A DNA stretch of 64,000 bases. Origin: Cyclaneusma minus. Lineage: Eukaryota > Ascomycota > Leotiomycetes > Marthamycetales > Marthamycetaceae. A program made the position numbers and the translations under genes. The notes under the pieces are model-generated. The model searched no databases and was not told the DNA's origin. It saw only the letters and a list, made by a program, of their open reading frames with translations. Location: contig JAKZHN010000023.1 in the NCBI GenBank assembly GCA_037179335.1, positions 496,001-560,000 of the forward strand, written 5' to 3'. Numbering within the stretch: the first letter of the stretch is position 1; the number at the start of each line of letters is the position of its first letter. Positions 10,608 to 23,189 of this stretch are shown here, piece by piece.

Positions 10608-11400
10608 TGATTGAAGGAAAACATAAGTAGTCGGAGAAGAAGTGTTGGTAGTTTTATAAATGAGCGTCTGGAGGTTTCGAGAAAGAGAGGGGAGATGAAT
10701 GGAATATGGATGATGGATGTATATATTGTTGAGCAACGAACGGCCTAACTTGTACTTAACTTGCCTTGGCCCTTGGTTAGTTGAACAAATGACTCTCAGA
10801 GGACAGAGGCAGAGAGGCTGTTCATCTGGAACTTCTTTCGGGCTCTTAGCTAACCCATATGCAGAGTTTGCAGGCTCCATGATGATTGGCTGAAGGTAGT
10901 TAGACAAGCTCATTCTGCTAAATTATCCCTATTCCTCTTTCCAGTTTCACTTCCGGAATTGGCTCCGGAGAAGAGACCAGCAATACAGACAGAACCAACA
11001 ACCCATCTGCTGCTGGGCACTCCGATTGTCATACATTCAGAGCAGCAATGCGTCAAAGCCCCCAAAAACTGTACTTGGAAAGCGTCCCAGCTAATATTAC
11101 ACACTACTATATATACACCCATCCATCTCATCATGTTCATATCAACATTCGCAAAGCCCCCAAAGCCCACTAGACAAACCCGCAGACGTCCTTTCAAAAT
11201 CTCATGTGCCTGGAACACTCTGCGTAGCCCCGTTGTGCGGTCCGCATATGTTCAAGATGCCACTGCTATGCATCGTGTTCCCAAAGTCCGACATGTAACG
11301 CCATTTCGACAAACTGCTCGCTATGCCATGCGTCAAATTCGAAAAAGCCACTAATGATCATTCCCTTCATCAAACGACCTTTTCTCGAGTCGTCGTCCCC
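10608..11400. other. Gap between convergent thioesterase and Chs7 genes
   Basis: 3' regions of two converging genes. A short basic open frame with Met near 11133 (stop 11352-11354, about 70 residues) has no motif, and I do not call it a gene. Nothing else seen. Confidence 0.3.
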
Positions 11401-12557
11401 TTAGTAGCCGTACTGTGAACTGCGAGCGCCAGGAGGTGCCTGGTACGAGGTATCATCCTGGTAGAACGTGCGCCGATTCGAATCATCATCCTGCAGCAAC
11501 TCCTTCACCTCCCACGTATTCTGCTTCACGCCCACCGAGAACTCCAGATCCTCTTTCGTGATCGAATCCCAGTACTATCCCCCCAAAGCCGTCAGCATCT
11601 GCCATTCTCCTTCCAAGTCATACCACATGTATGCGCAACATCCGCAAACATCAACCGCAGAAAAATGGGAGAACGTACCTTGTAAATCATCATAACCGCC
11701 AGCAAATTGCAAAGCGTCGTAAAAAACAGCCCATCCAAATAATGATCAATAGCCTCACAAATCGCACTATTAAACACATACAATATCACCTGCCCAATAA
11801 TCAAAAAGAACCCCGCAAACACCAAATCGCCCAACGGCCAGCGATCCTGCAACGTCCCCAGCACCAACACAACCTGCATGCCCGCATAAACCGCCAGGAA
11901 AATCGCATTCATCACATAAAGTACGACAAACAATCCGGCGGTTTTGGAGGGACCGAGGCCGGACCAGGATTTGAAGGTGGCGAGGGCGACGAGGAAGGTT
12001 ATGAGGAACCAGATGAAGGAGGAGCCGCGCAGGAGCCAGACGGAGAGGGGAGTGCCGTCTTCGTAGAGCTGGAAGCCGACGAAGCCGTTGATCAGGAGGC
12101 AAATGCACAGGGCGGACGACAGGCCGCATTGGATGGCGGTGAAGTAGGGGTAGGAGGGCGTGCCGGGGGGGACGACGCCGGCGTCGAGGATGAGGGAGGT
12201 GAAGGTTAGGGCCATGTAGAAGTAGAAGAAGGCGGTAATTTCTTTGCGGCCTGTGGAGAGTATATGTTAGCAGGAGGAGCTGGAGCTGGAGCTGGAATTG
12301 GAATTCGGATTGAGCGTACCGACAGCAGTGAACTTAGACCGCACATGCAGAATCATAGTTACAGTCATGACAAGCGCCGCAATATGGATGAAGCATGCCG
12401 CAGCCTCAAAAATAATCGTATTCGCCAGTTCGATGTTTCGCGCATAGCACTCGGGCTGGATACCGACGCCGATGATTATGCTGTTGATGCTGCCAACAAC
12501 GGAACACAGTGGAATCTGCGCCTGTTGGCACAAGTCAGTGAAATCGCCAAAGCCCAT
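11401..12557 (-). CDS. CHS7: Chitin synthase export chaperone Chs7
   Basis: ER membrane chaperone needed for folding and ER exit of class IV chitin synthase (Chs3). Minus-strand exons 12557-12320, 12250-11679 and 11574-11401 give 327 residues with introns 12251-12319 and 11575-11678. The start MGFGDFTDLCQQAQIPLCSVV and the block CYARNIELANTIIFEAAA are family hallmarks, as are HVRSKFTAVGRKE across the first splice, FVGFQLYEDGTPLSVWLLR, GTLQDRWPLGDLVF and YLDGLFFTTLCNLLAVMM. About seven hydrophobic helices are visible. The short cytosolic tail after the last splice begins YWDSITKEDLEFSVGVK and ends SSQYGY. The first intron contains a GGAGCT hexamer run (plus strand AGCTGG). A CCAAT box in coding orientation lies about 300 bp upstream (12857-12861). 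Confidence 0.95.
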
Positions 12558-12856
12558 ACTGGGCGTATTATCGATGATCGAGGCAATTCGGTGGTGCACT
12601 TTGGGCTTCAAGATCGACGGCGAGGCTGGCCGGGCAGACCGGAAGATGCGCGATGATTGATGGCGAGCTGACAGTTGACAGCGATTATTTCTCGTCCGAA
12701 CTGTCTCGGGCGAGATAGCGATAGACTTCTTCTGCGACGTTAACAGGCCGGACGGGGGTCGCCGTCGAAAACACAATTGTTGGAGCTGCGGAGGTGCGGT
12801 TGGCTGTGAAACCGTATTTAGCGACAGGATAGTTACGAGCTATGTACGCTTAGCTG

Positions 12857-12861
12857 ATTGG
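12857..12861 (-). promoter_or_regulatory. CCAAT box upstream of CHS7
   Basis: GGACCAATC on the minus strand, about 300 bp 5' of the CHS7 start, in the orientation and distance usual for CCAAT-binding complex sites of fungi. Assigned on motif only. Confidence 0.3.
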
Positions 12862-13872
12862 TCCAGACCGGAAACTCCATAAATAGATCGCGAGGTCAAC
12901 TTCACGACATCGGTTGTTGCTTTCGCTTTCACTCCTCGAAGTCTCAGGATTCTGGTAATATGTTCAGTTTACTGTGCTTCTCTGAGAATGACACCCAGAA
13001 GGCTACAGTGATACTACATCGGACGGCTGGAGCTGCGCAACGACGCTGTACCCTTTTTTCATGCTTCTTTTACGAGGTGGAAGCGATACTACTGGCGTTC
13101 ACGGACAGCTCTCCGTGAAGTTGAATGGACCCTTGACGATACCTCCGGTTGATAGATGTCGGCCAGTTCTCCATGAACATATCGCCTGCACTCCCCGACT
13201 CTCGGCCATACGCATTCAAGAATCAAGACCCTTTCCGCCTGAGTGTTGATCAATGTTTGCTCCCATCAAGGTTACACAGAACCTCGACGGCTGGGGATTG
13301 ACCCACTTGGCTCGAAACTTCACCAGAACTCCTTCACTCCAGCCTCCTCACCTTGGATTCATCCAACCGCCTTGAGATCTTGGCGTCCTGAGCCAACATA
13401 CCAGCAGACTTGTCAGATATCAAACGAGCTTCTACATATGTACATAAACGAATGCGGCTGGCGCGGAAGTCATGCCCATGTACATATGTGCAGTCCAGCC
13501 ACTTGGTGAAACATCAAAGCATCAAACACCAGATGACAAGAAGCAGTCCCCATCTCGACCGGAGCGGCATGTTGCATCCGCGCAGACAGCAGCAGCGCGA
13601 AGCCAGAATCGTCAACGCCTGCAGGCTGCAGTTGCGCAGCGAGCATGAGCATATATGCTTGCATACCAGCTTGCTTTTCAAACCGTCAACTTGCACGCCC
13701 GCAGCACCGTGGAGGTGGATAATGAAAGGTGACACTCGAAAGGCTCGACCACTTCGCATTGCCTTGCATAGGACATCGGTCGGCCGTATTATGAGTATTG
13801 ATATAGCGCAGCTGACACGTTCGACTAGGACTTGATGGATGATAGACATTGACGGCCCAAAAGCAGAGAGTG

Positions 13873-13967
13873 ATAATATTCCCACTCACCTGGAATATTC
13901 CCACTCGCCTGGAATACTCTCTGTCGCTTGGAATATTTCGAATCTCATGGAATATCTTGGGGTGTTT
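13873..13967. repeat. Five 19-bp tandem repeats with GGAATATTCC cores
   Basis: Units start at 13873, 13892, 13911, 13930 and 13949. The first two are nearly identical (ATATTCCCACTCRCCT); the later ones keep GGAATA and drift. The junction of the first units forms the palindrome GGAATATTCC, which has a GAA-N2-TTC arrangement. Confidence 0.8.
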
Positions 13968-14375
13968 CCAATCGTTTGGTCACTGTAGACCGCATCCAGC
14001 CCCATTTTCGTGCCACTGCAAGTTCGAAAAATAAAAGGAAAGAATGGAACGCAGGTGAAGGAACGAAGTCTCAGTAATCACGACTCTGCTGTGGCCGTTT
14101 CGTACCCGCGGTTTCCAGGGAAAAACGGTTGAATACTTGATTCCTCATGAACAATACTTCTAGTAGGACTACTACCAGTCAATCCTGGTCATTAAATATA
14201 CCCCTAATAGCCCGCGTCGTTAGGGAAGCGACTTGGATCACATCCAAGTCATCAGAAGCGACCCAAGTATGACCAAAAGAACAATCCTGCTTACCACTAG
14301 CCATGCAACATACATCATGTACATACATCCTCCATATAAGTGGATAGAGAAACGGAAGGTAGTGTTGCCTTGGGG

Positions 14376-14407
14376 ACAGTCCGACAGTCCGACAGTCCGC
14401 CAGTCCG
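14376..14407. repeat. Four 8-bp repeats (ACAGTCCG)
   Basis: Three copies of ACAGTCCG followed by CCAGTCCG, head to tail. A simple microsatellite-like array in otherwise gene-free DNA. Confidence 0.75.
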
Positions 14408-16558
14408 CCTACATGTAGCCATCCCCGGCTTCAAAAACAGGTTCCAGGAGTCTGTCGACACGGCGCGGCAGCCGGCTGCATACACTATCTCAACGGTCCC
14501 ATCTCATGAGCAGTGCACGGCTGACAGCAACCAATTCACATCCCGTATTGCTCTCCCTCCCGGAGTGAAAGTAGAACGGAATCTCACACCTCGTATTCCG
14601 GTGGCGTTCGCAAAATGATGGAACATGGTTCTGAGTAGTGGACTTATCTACCAGACTGGCAGACGTATCCGGGTGAACAATAGCGTGTGATATGGATGCA
14701 CGGCGGAGGTTCCAGAAATCGATCCTTGGGATCTGTCTGTACGGCATTCAATAGTCTTACAGGCATCTCGATTGGAGACGTACTGGATGGATGAGATGGT
14801 ATGAAATGGTCCATTTTGTCTGCCGGTGCCAGCCTGTTCTCCCTATAGTAACACCGTGCTAAGAGTCGGGGCACATATTCGAAAGATCCCGGAACAGCCG
14901 TCAGACCAGAAAAGGGATGCCCGAGTTGGATTTTTAAGTAGGTCTGCTGAAGAGGTGATGAATGAGCTTTCTCCGAGACACATCACCTTGTTCGTGTTGA
15001 GAACGGCCAGGCAGAAGACAAGGTTTGTGAATACGAATCACGAATCACGGATCTTGGAAAGCAGCGTGCTCGAACTTGACGCAGTGAGCTAGTGGTCCAA
15101 GGAACCCAAAGACCGGTGGCCCCACGATGGATGCAAGAAGGCAAAATGCGGTGCGGTAGTTCAAGTTCTCAAAGCACGCCGAAGGGTGTCGTGTGTCGTG
15201 ATATTAATCGTATAGGCCACTTTTCCATCAACCACTTCCGTATGATTCGTGGCTTTGAACACTTGGTACGAAGGGACCCAAGCGGCAAAGCACGAAGAAC
15301 ATTGAAGGAGGTCGGAGCAAGCACCAGCGAGCAACGAATAATCTGGCGGACCAAAATGACCACGGACCGGAGCTGTTTCTGAGGCCACATAGTTTTCGAC
15401 TGCCCCCCCTTCTCTCTCTGGCATCACCCAGCGCCCGCCCTCCGGCCCTTGTCTCACAATTGAAAGCGCTGGCGAAAAGGCTGGTCTTCATTCAGGCTTG
15501 GCTACCCGGCGGAGTCTCTATGATCCTTCGGGCTTCGACGTGCTCTGTTCCTTGGTCCTTGGTCCCGCGACAGATCGTCTCTGCCCCTCATCATGCTCAC
15601 ACACACGCTTTTTCTGGGGGCGTCATCTGGTGTAAGAGCTTGCAGAGATCATCGTCCACATCATCTTAAGCAGCGCCAACTTAGACGATGCAGACTTCAT
15701 TCACAGAGTTAAAGCCGAAGTCCGAGCGGTGAAGATTCTTGTGTTTCCAAGATTGTTCCGGTGGCCCTACTGGAGTCTGGGATTGATGGAAGACCAAGGC
15801 GACACTTTCAAGGGATGCAGACATACATGTAGGACCTCTCTTCTGTCAAGTCCCACCCAAGGCGGGGTGACACAGAAGCAGTCTAGCGTACCTTTATGTC
15901 GGCGACCGTGCCGACCATTTTTTTGCAACTAAGAAGGGCTTCTTTTTTGTGGGCTTTTCTAGAGGAATCGCTGTGACACGTTTCTTCGATCCACTTCTCG
16001 CATGCTTGATTCCTTTTCCCGTGAACTCATAACCTTCAGAATGACCAAAAATATTCCGATAGCCTCTGCTTAGACCACCTGCCGTGGCCTGCCAACCCTG
16101 CTCCGAGATGGTTGGAGATTTGGAATATCAAACTGAAAAACGCGGGAAGCCTTCCCTGTACGTTTGTGCTTAACGAGAGACCAGCTTCAAACACCAGAGT
16201 GGATTTGACGATCCGCGCCTTGCCTGTCTCACGCAAGAAGCAACTTCCCTTGGTAGCCTGGGCTTTATTGCGAGGCTTGTCAGAATTCATTTCATCGGCT
16301 GGCGCAGCAGCGCGGCAGACGAATGATGCTGCGCGTTTGGACATCTTACCAGCCGTTTGGCGGGATGATGGAAAAGGGGGTGGTGGAAATGTCCTTGCGC
16401 CCCAGCAACACCTGCAAACGCAAAGCTGGCCGTGTTACCTGTCTCGCTGCATCACCATTTCTTTTCGCTACACATTCTGGCGTGCGTCCAAGTCTTTGCG
16501 ACGCGGTTAGCACAGCGTATCCTCCATCATGCGTTGATCGTGTTGCTGCTGGTCTCGG

Positions 16559-16586
16559 GTCTGAGTCTGAGTCTGAGTCTGAGTCA
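16559..16586. repeat. GTCTGA hexamer repeat
   Basis: Four head-to-tail copies of GTCTGA and a degenerate fifth. A simple-sequence repeat with no gene around it. Confidence 0.75.
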
Positions 16587-19500
16587 GAGCAGGTCTCCTT
16601 GTTTCCTGAGTGGCGGAGAGCCTATCATTCACGCTTGATATGGCCCGGTAAAGCAAGCTGCCTCTTGATTCTTATCCCGAGATTGTGATGGCGGTGGGTT
16701 GTTTGGGCAGTTGATCGATGACCCGTTGGGATGCCTCACCAAGCAGATATGCAGTTTCCACTGGGGGTTCAGCCAAGGTTCAAACGATGGAGCCGGTCCC
16801 AAATACAGTGCGAGCGAGGTGGCAGCAGAAGCTCAGCCACGAAAGTTGAGTGCATCCTGGTTACGTTTTGCAGCTGCTTGTTGGTTGCATGTGCTACCAC
16901 TTCAAATGCTTTACCCTAACGCGTACAAAGTAACAGCATCTGGGATGTCGATGCGACTGACGACTCTTGTGTTGCGATAAGGAATGCGAGGATCAAGCCC
17001 AGGCGTGCTAAATAAAGTCGTGTTTTGGAGCCATGGAGCCACGGAGATGATGTTTGTCGACGACCAAGTCGTGCATTCCACCCTCATCATTCATGTAATA
17101 ATGGAACATTCCTTACCGTTTGGTGAAGCCCGCCGCCTGCGACCCGCGTAAAGTGGTCCGGAGCACGAGACCTCGCTGATTCAATCAAATCTCGGGAGGC
17201 CGAGGCAGGCTGCCCTGCCAGAGCATCGCCCTCCACCGCCGGGCCGCATTTTGGATGACTTTCATTTGGCTTTTGGCTGCTGCAAGAGTTGCCCCTTCCA
17301 GCATCCGATATTACTGGCATAGCTCGTCGGACTTCACGATGTCTGGTCAGGAGATGTAGCCTTAGTGCATGATGGATAGACGAGAGACAGCATTTGTCGA
17401 GTGATGCTGGCTCCAGAGTCTTCATGCCATGCTGCAGCCGGCCCCAAGATCCAATTTGGTGTGTCGCAACGGCAGCGCGCGAAGGCATATGGTCCTCAGC
17501 CGCCCCGCCTGTGATTGGCTCCGCGCGGTGGCGGGCAGGGCTCGAGAGGAGCAGCAGCACGGCTGTGTGTGAGCGGAGGCAGCGGCGACATGGGCGAAGG
17601 GATTGAGATTGCTGAACATGAAGCACTCATCATCATTTTGCGCCGGTGATACACGCAGCTGTCCCACAAACCCAACCCCCACCAAGGCCGACGCATCAAT
17701 CGCCGACACATGGATGGATTGGCGCGCGCTGGATGATGACGGCTGGACTGTTTGATGGGGGAGTGGAGAGGAGAGGCCAGTCTCGCTGCTCCCATTTCTG
17801 CCTCCAAAAAGGTCCGAGTCTCACGGCGGCTGCTTGATTCGTCACAGGCTGGCCAACTCGATTCAGCAGCCTCCTCGTTCGGTCTGGCTGGGAGCCGGCG
17901 GTTGCCACGGGACGGCGGGGACGCGGATAGTCGATTGCAATTGTGCCCGATGCAAAAGCAGATGATGATGAGCGGTTGGAGGGTTAAATCTATTCCTTTT
18001 GTATTTTACCTATATTGGGACATATAACTTCAAAAATTGTTGACCCACCCGATAACGACTGGCGCCTGGGCGCGCCGGGATGGCATTCGCACGCTGCGGC
18101 GATGGGCGATGATCTCTTTGAATTTTCCGGCCAGGATTCGAATCTTCAACTTCATCATCATCACGAGCGTCGCGATCCTCGCATCGCTCCGTTTCCGCTT
18201 GAGCCTTTCGCCAGAATACGAGGCATGCGCCAAGCTCTTTCCGCTTTGGGCCCCTCTGCTGCGCCGTACTCCCAGTCCCGCCCATTCCGAGAGGCAGCTA
18301 ACAACATACTTACTCGCCAGGGATACGACGCGGACTGGCGCCAGCTGGCCAAAAGTGCCGGCACACGACGACGGGGGCTGTCGTCAGAGAGACTGCCGCT
18401 GATTCGTAACCTCGGGGCGTCTCAGCTGCGCTGCTGGTGCTCAGGCTGGCAGCTCCACCAGTACAACTCTACCGGTGTACGACGACTACCTGCCACGGCC
18501 GTATACGGGCGCGAGGGCGTCTCAGGCAGCTCCTGTGTGCTAGCGATGCGACTGAAATGCTGTAGCCTGTAGCCTGGTCGATGGCTTGTTTCCACGAATA
18601 TCCGCATCTGCAGAGTGCACGGCAGAGTGCAAGGCCGCGCCAGAAAAACCTTCCCAAGCCACGACGATCCTCGTCCAACGCCCATTTCTGTCCAGCACAA
18701 CCCCAGCACGTCCATGCCCAAAGCACACCATGATCCGCCAGCGCCTGCGGAATGCGAAGAAGGAATCATGTCCCGGCGACAAGGAAGCCATTCCAGGCCG
18801 AGCTGCCATGATGATGGAGTCGCCGTCTAGGCCCCTGTGTCCGCCTGGATTGCAACCCAGGGAGGGCTGATAGCTGAGGAGTTGTGGGCTCGGAAAGCGT
18901 TGAAAGTCTTTTCTGCAGGACCCGGACGGACAACCCTGGAGCCGAAAGCGACGACGACTCAATAGCGAAGTGTGTTTATGGAAATGGTGGGCTGGCCAAT
19001 CCGGAAGCTTCCCCACGCGAATTGCTAATCTTTAGTCTTTGCAAAGGCAAAAGCCTTGCTATGGCGCTAATACAAAGGCGTGATATAGAGCCTCAAGCCC
19101 CCTTGGGCCAGGGGAGTGGTGTTGAGAGTCTCGAGCATCGCCTTTCGCGTCGACGCCTCGCCGTGGATGCTCTCGTTGACCCCCTACCCTAGCACATTCT
19201 AAATTTTTAGGCTTCTTGTTTGGCAAGCGTGTGTGCGGGCGGACGGGGGTGTGATCAGATAGCAGCAGCACAAGTGAACACTCGGGAGCCAGGAGCCCTC
19301 TCTCAAAAATGACCATTCCTCGCGGCTTCGCTAAGGCCAGTCTCGAACTCTGCAAGGCCCTGGGCCAATCCGCGTGCCATCAATGGTCTCGCTCGCCTGC
19401 TGCCCGTTCGGGGCTAGGCGGGTCTCACTTCTGCTATGGCAATAAAACATCAAATGCGACGCGATGGAATCGATAAGTGGTGAGAGGGGGCTCGGACACC

Positions 19501-21011
19501 GGGCTGGCTTGTGGTAGGGCGCCCTTCACGTCCTCTTGGCTGCTGCTACGGCTGCTGCTACCGCGGATGCGTGCTCGCCTTCCATCGTCACGGCAAAGCA
19601 CACCAGCAACAGCATTATTTTCGATGCGGCACGGGGGCGCTGATGAAAGAAGTGAGCAGATTCCAGTGGCTGATTTGATTACTGGTACTCCTGCAATAAT
19701 GACACCGAAAGCAGCCTTGCTTGGCTCACGATGAAGCATTCAACCTCTCCTGAAATAATACTGGCAATACGGCGTGCATTATTGGCATGGCACCAAGGCC
19801 ATCACATATTGCTCTTGTTATTGGCTTATTTATTATTCACCACGGGCTGCATCTGGACTACGAATTTCTTATGTGCCCCCCTCTTGCTTGGTCCGTCACT
19901 TTTGGCGGTGCTGGTGCTACCTCGATCCAGCACGGTTTGCCCCCATTCTCCACTCTCCAACACACTCGCCGCTTCTGCTGGCCACAAGCATGCCCTGCTT
20001 GCTGCGCCCGTGATTATTTGCTACGTCGACGCTGGCCGCTACTCCCTGCCCAGCGCGCTAGGGCCAAAGCAGTCGTTGATTTCGCTGGCACTAAGGCTCC
20101 CACCAGCCTGACCCCCCAACGCCCAACCCCTGCCCTCCTCGTTTTGGCCACAACCCTGGCCGGCCCAGGCAAGGCCTGCGTTAGCTGCAGCCGTGGACTC
20201 TTGCCAATTTCTGGCGCAAAGCAGCCTCAGCGCGCGGCCAGTGACATCAAAGACCGGCGCGCAGAAATGGGCGAACTATGGGATCAGCCTCCACATGCTA
20301 CATCCACCTCCACTTGACCTCACCACTGCAAAGACTCCTACACATCCGCAAAAAGTCTCTCCTGGCCATGCCTGGAATTTGATTTGATTATGTTGCAAGT
20401 AGTCTCCTCTCCTAATTCCCAACCCAAACAATCAGCCCTCTTTCCCGCCCGGGCTAGCAAGAGCTGCCTGCTTCTCTTGATCCCTTCAAGAAAGACTATC
20501 TCTTCGATATCCATCTCTAAACTTTCGCTTGACGCCCTTGGCTGCTAAGCAGCAGTGAAGCTATCTGTCGTCGCTGCCAGAACCCAGGCAGGGACTGTAA
20601 CTTTCTGAGTCCTCCCTCTTCTTCTCTGCTGCACTTGGCACATCGTCCCTGCCCTCCACCACCTCGACATATCACCGCCATCCCGGCCTGCTGTCGCCAG
20701 AAGCCTCATCCTCCATTGGCTCTCTCTCTCGTCAAGGTTCATCCTGGCTCGAGTTACCACTCTGAAGACGCAGACTCATCGACCGTCATTCAGCACTCGG
20801 TGCCTTTTATGTGGTCGACGACTGGAAGGTAGTCTGAGAAGGAGACTGCCATAGTTGTGCTGGATACTGTGAGTGAAGCTACACGACTGGCTAATACGGC
20901 TCGCTAAAAAGGTTGGCTACCGGGCTCGGCTAATTGACGATTGTTGAAGAAGCAGACTACTACAAGAATCCTCGAACCCCCAACCGACGATCGTCCCTCC
21001 AAGCCTCCACT

Positions 21012-23189
21012 ATGTTGCGTGGGCCGCAGTACAGATCCACCTACGACCCCCCGACCTTCCTTCCCAGACCAGAGAACATACCCATCTCAAAGTTCGACCC
21101 CAGCAAACCAGCCCGTCACGGTCTACAAACTCCCCCCGAAGACTCCTCGTCCGCTTCATTATCTCACTCCGGCGGGACCTACACCCCTCGCAAGATGAGT
21201 CCCGAGGTTGGAATAAGTTCTGCTGCCAGGGTGGACCAGATCATGCGGCGGAAGAGCAGTAGTCTTCTGAAGGGCCCCCAACGACATACCGAGCAATGCC
21301 AGAAGCTGAGGGATAGCATTGAGCCTGGGTTCAACAGTCTGCTGAAGATACCAGATCAAATCCACAGTGCTGGAGGAAGTCTGGCAGAGTTTGCCGCACA
21401 TGTAAGTTTGGTCATTCTCTCTGTACACAACACATTGGCTTATCTCGTCTAGATGACTTGTCTCTTCTGGTTCGAGTCGGTCGAAACTCTCCGAATCGCT
21501 GAACGTGAACTCGGCAATTCTATACCACAGAAACGCCTGGCACCAGAAGCAACGGCTTCAACCGGATTCCGAAAATGGGTTGTCACCATCCTACAAACTA
21601 CACAAGTCAGCCAAAATGTCATCCTCTTGGCCCTCTTATTCATCTACCGCCTCAAGACTGCGAATCCTACAGTCAGGGGGAACCTGGGAAGCGAATACCG
21701 ACTCCTGACAGTGGCTTTGATGCTCGGCAACAAATTCCTAGATGACAATACCTACACAAACAAGACTTGGGCCGAAGTTTCAGGAATCACAGTAAACGAG
21801 ATACATACCATGGAAGTTGAGTTCTTGGGCAATATGAGATACAGTCTCATGGCTTCAAAGGAAGAGTGGGAGGAATGGCGGGCGAAGCTTGCAAGATTCT
21901 GGGATTACACTACAACCGCTGCCGCTCTGGCTCCCTGCGATTGCCCCTATGACCCGCCTTCTGCTTGGGACGGTTTCCGTGAAGGACCATCGAAGGCCTC
22001 TCCTGCACATGTGCCTCGACCATCCATCTACAGTTCCTCTACCAGCACGCAGTCAACGCTCCCATCACCTCCGTCTCTGCAAACTTCACCACCAAGCTCT
22101 TCTAATTACAGTGCTCCACCGGTTGCGCACTGGCCCCAGCCGACGATACTCCCTCCGCCTGTTCAAGAGCCTCCGTTACCTAACTACCCGAGGAAGCGAA
22201 GTTGCGATGAGACTTACGAGGCTCCCGTTCCTAAGCGTGTTGCGAGTGGTCTCCCAGCAAGCTTCACCCAGAACCTCTCCCCACCAAGAGCACCAATGGA
22301 TAACAGCTTCCAAAACCAAACCTTGATTCGCCCTACTATTGACCTGCCGAACCCAGTCACACGATCAAGTCAAAGATACACGAACGGGTTATCAAATCCA
22401 TACCTAGGCCAATCAAACTCGACCAGCGTTGCTTCTCACTCGATCCCAGCTACCCTTCAACCTCAGACTCAGTTTTCCACTGGACACGAATCGGCCGCAC
22501 CGAGACATCTGACACCCTTGAACGCTTCGACCGGCTCCAACATGACACCGCGAGGAAATGCACCACGACTGCCGGTTCCACAGCTTACTGTTTCTACCAG
22601 CCAGGCATTGCCTGCACCAGCACACCATGCACCTGTTCTCCCACCGCCAACTACCCGAGCAATGTCTACAGTGTATCCGACACCACAGCCTTCAACCCCT
22701 ACATGGACGCTCACCCCAACGAGCAACCGACCATCTCTCCCAAACCCACTATTCACCGGCCACTCACATACACGCAGCCCCGGCTACGGCGCAGCATCCT
22801 CGCCTCTCTCGGCAACATTCGCAGGCTCTCCGTCCACCTACCTTGTGCAGCGCAATTCGCCCTATGGACCGGTTCGTCATTTCGATACGCTTCTCTACCC
22901 TCCACCAGATCGCAGAAACCACCGAGTTCCAGAGCCCGAAGATCTGCACTTCCAACCTTTGGGCAGAAGGGATGGAGAATACTGTACCGGTGTCGTGCCC
23001 GATTATTTGCGAGACAACCAGCCTTCTTGGCCCGCAATCGATCCCCGCAGCGTTCGACTCACGGATATGGAGAGGAGGAGACTGAACCCTGGGTTGCATG
23101 AATGGCAAAACCCTCCACAGCTTGGGGATGCAGGCCACTTCGCCTATTCCATGGACCGAATTACCGACAACCGACGTCCCATGGCCTGA
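21012..23189 (+). CDS. Pho85-type cyclin, Clg1/Pho80-like
   Basis: Regulatory subunit expected to bind a Pho85-family cyclin-dependent kinase. Exons 21012-21401 and 21453-23189 give 708 residues; the intron 21402-21452 (GTAAGT...TCTAG) joins AEFAAH to MTCLFWFESV. The N-terminal 130 residues are disordered. The cyclin box spans about residues 145-285 and includes FRKWVVTILQTTQVSQNVI, LLALLFIYRLK, YRLLTVALMLGNKFLDDN, TYTNKTWAEVSG and HTMEVEFLGNMRYSL, all typical of PHO80-like cyclins. The remaining 400 residues are Pro/Ser/Thr-rich and disordered, as in other filamentous-fungal Clg1 proteins. ATG 21012 is the first in-frame Met; the frame is open a little further upstream, so a 5' exon cannot be excluded. 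A long pyrimidine-rich leader precedes it. Confidence 0.8.

Larger units (their letters stand above)
12558..21011. other. 8.4-kb gene-poor region upstream of the cyclin gene
   Basis: Several long open frames occur here (for example 17087-17626 minus, 18015-18572 plus and 19787-20317 plus), but none shows a motif, codon regularity or plausible splicing into a longer product, and overlapping frames on both strands look alike. Base composition shifts toward GC from about 15.4 kb on. Pyrimidine-rich DNA at about 20,400-20,760 resembles a fungal promoter and leader for the cyclin. Short tandem repeats are at 13873-13967, 14376-14407 and 16559-16586. Confidence 0.5.

Noticed and set aside
10959..11354. 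131-codon basic frame between thioesterase and CHS7
   Set aside because: No ATG at its start, no motif, and it sits in a 3'-3' intergenic gap; could be a 70-residue peptide from 11133 but nothing supports it.
19787..20317. 176-codon frame upstream of the cyclin gene
   Set aside because: Composition is like that of the overlapping frames on both strands; no domain and no promoter-like leader.
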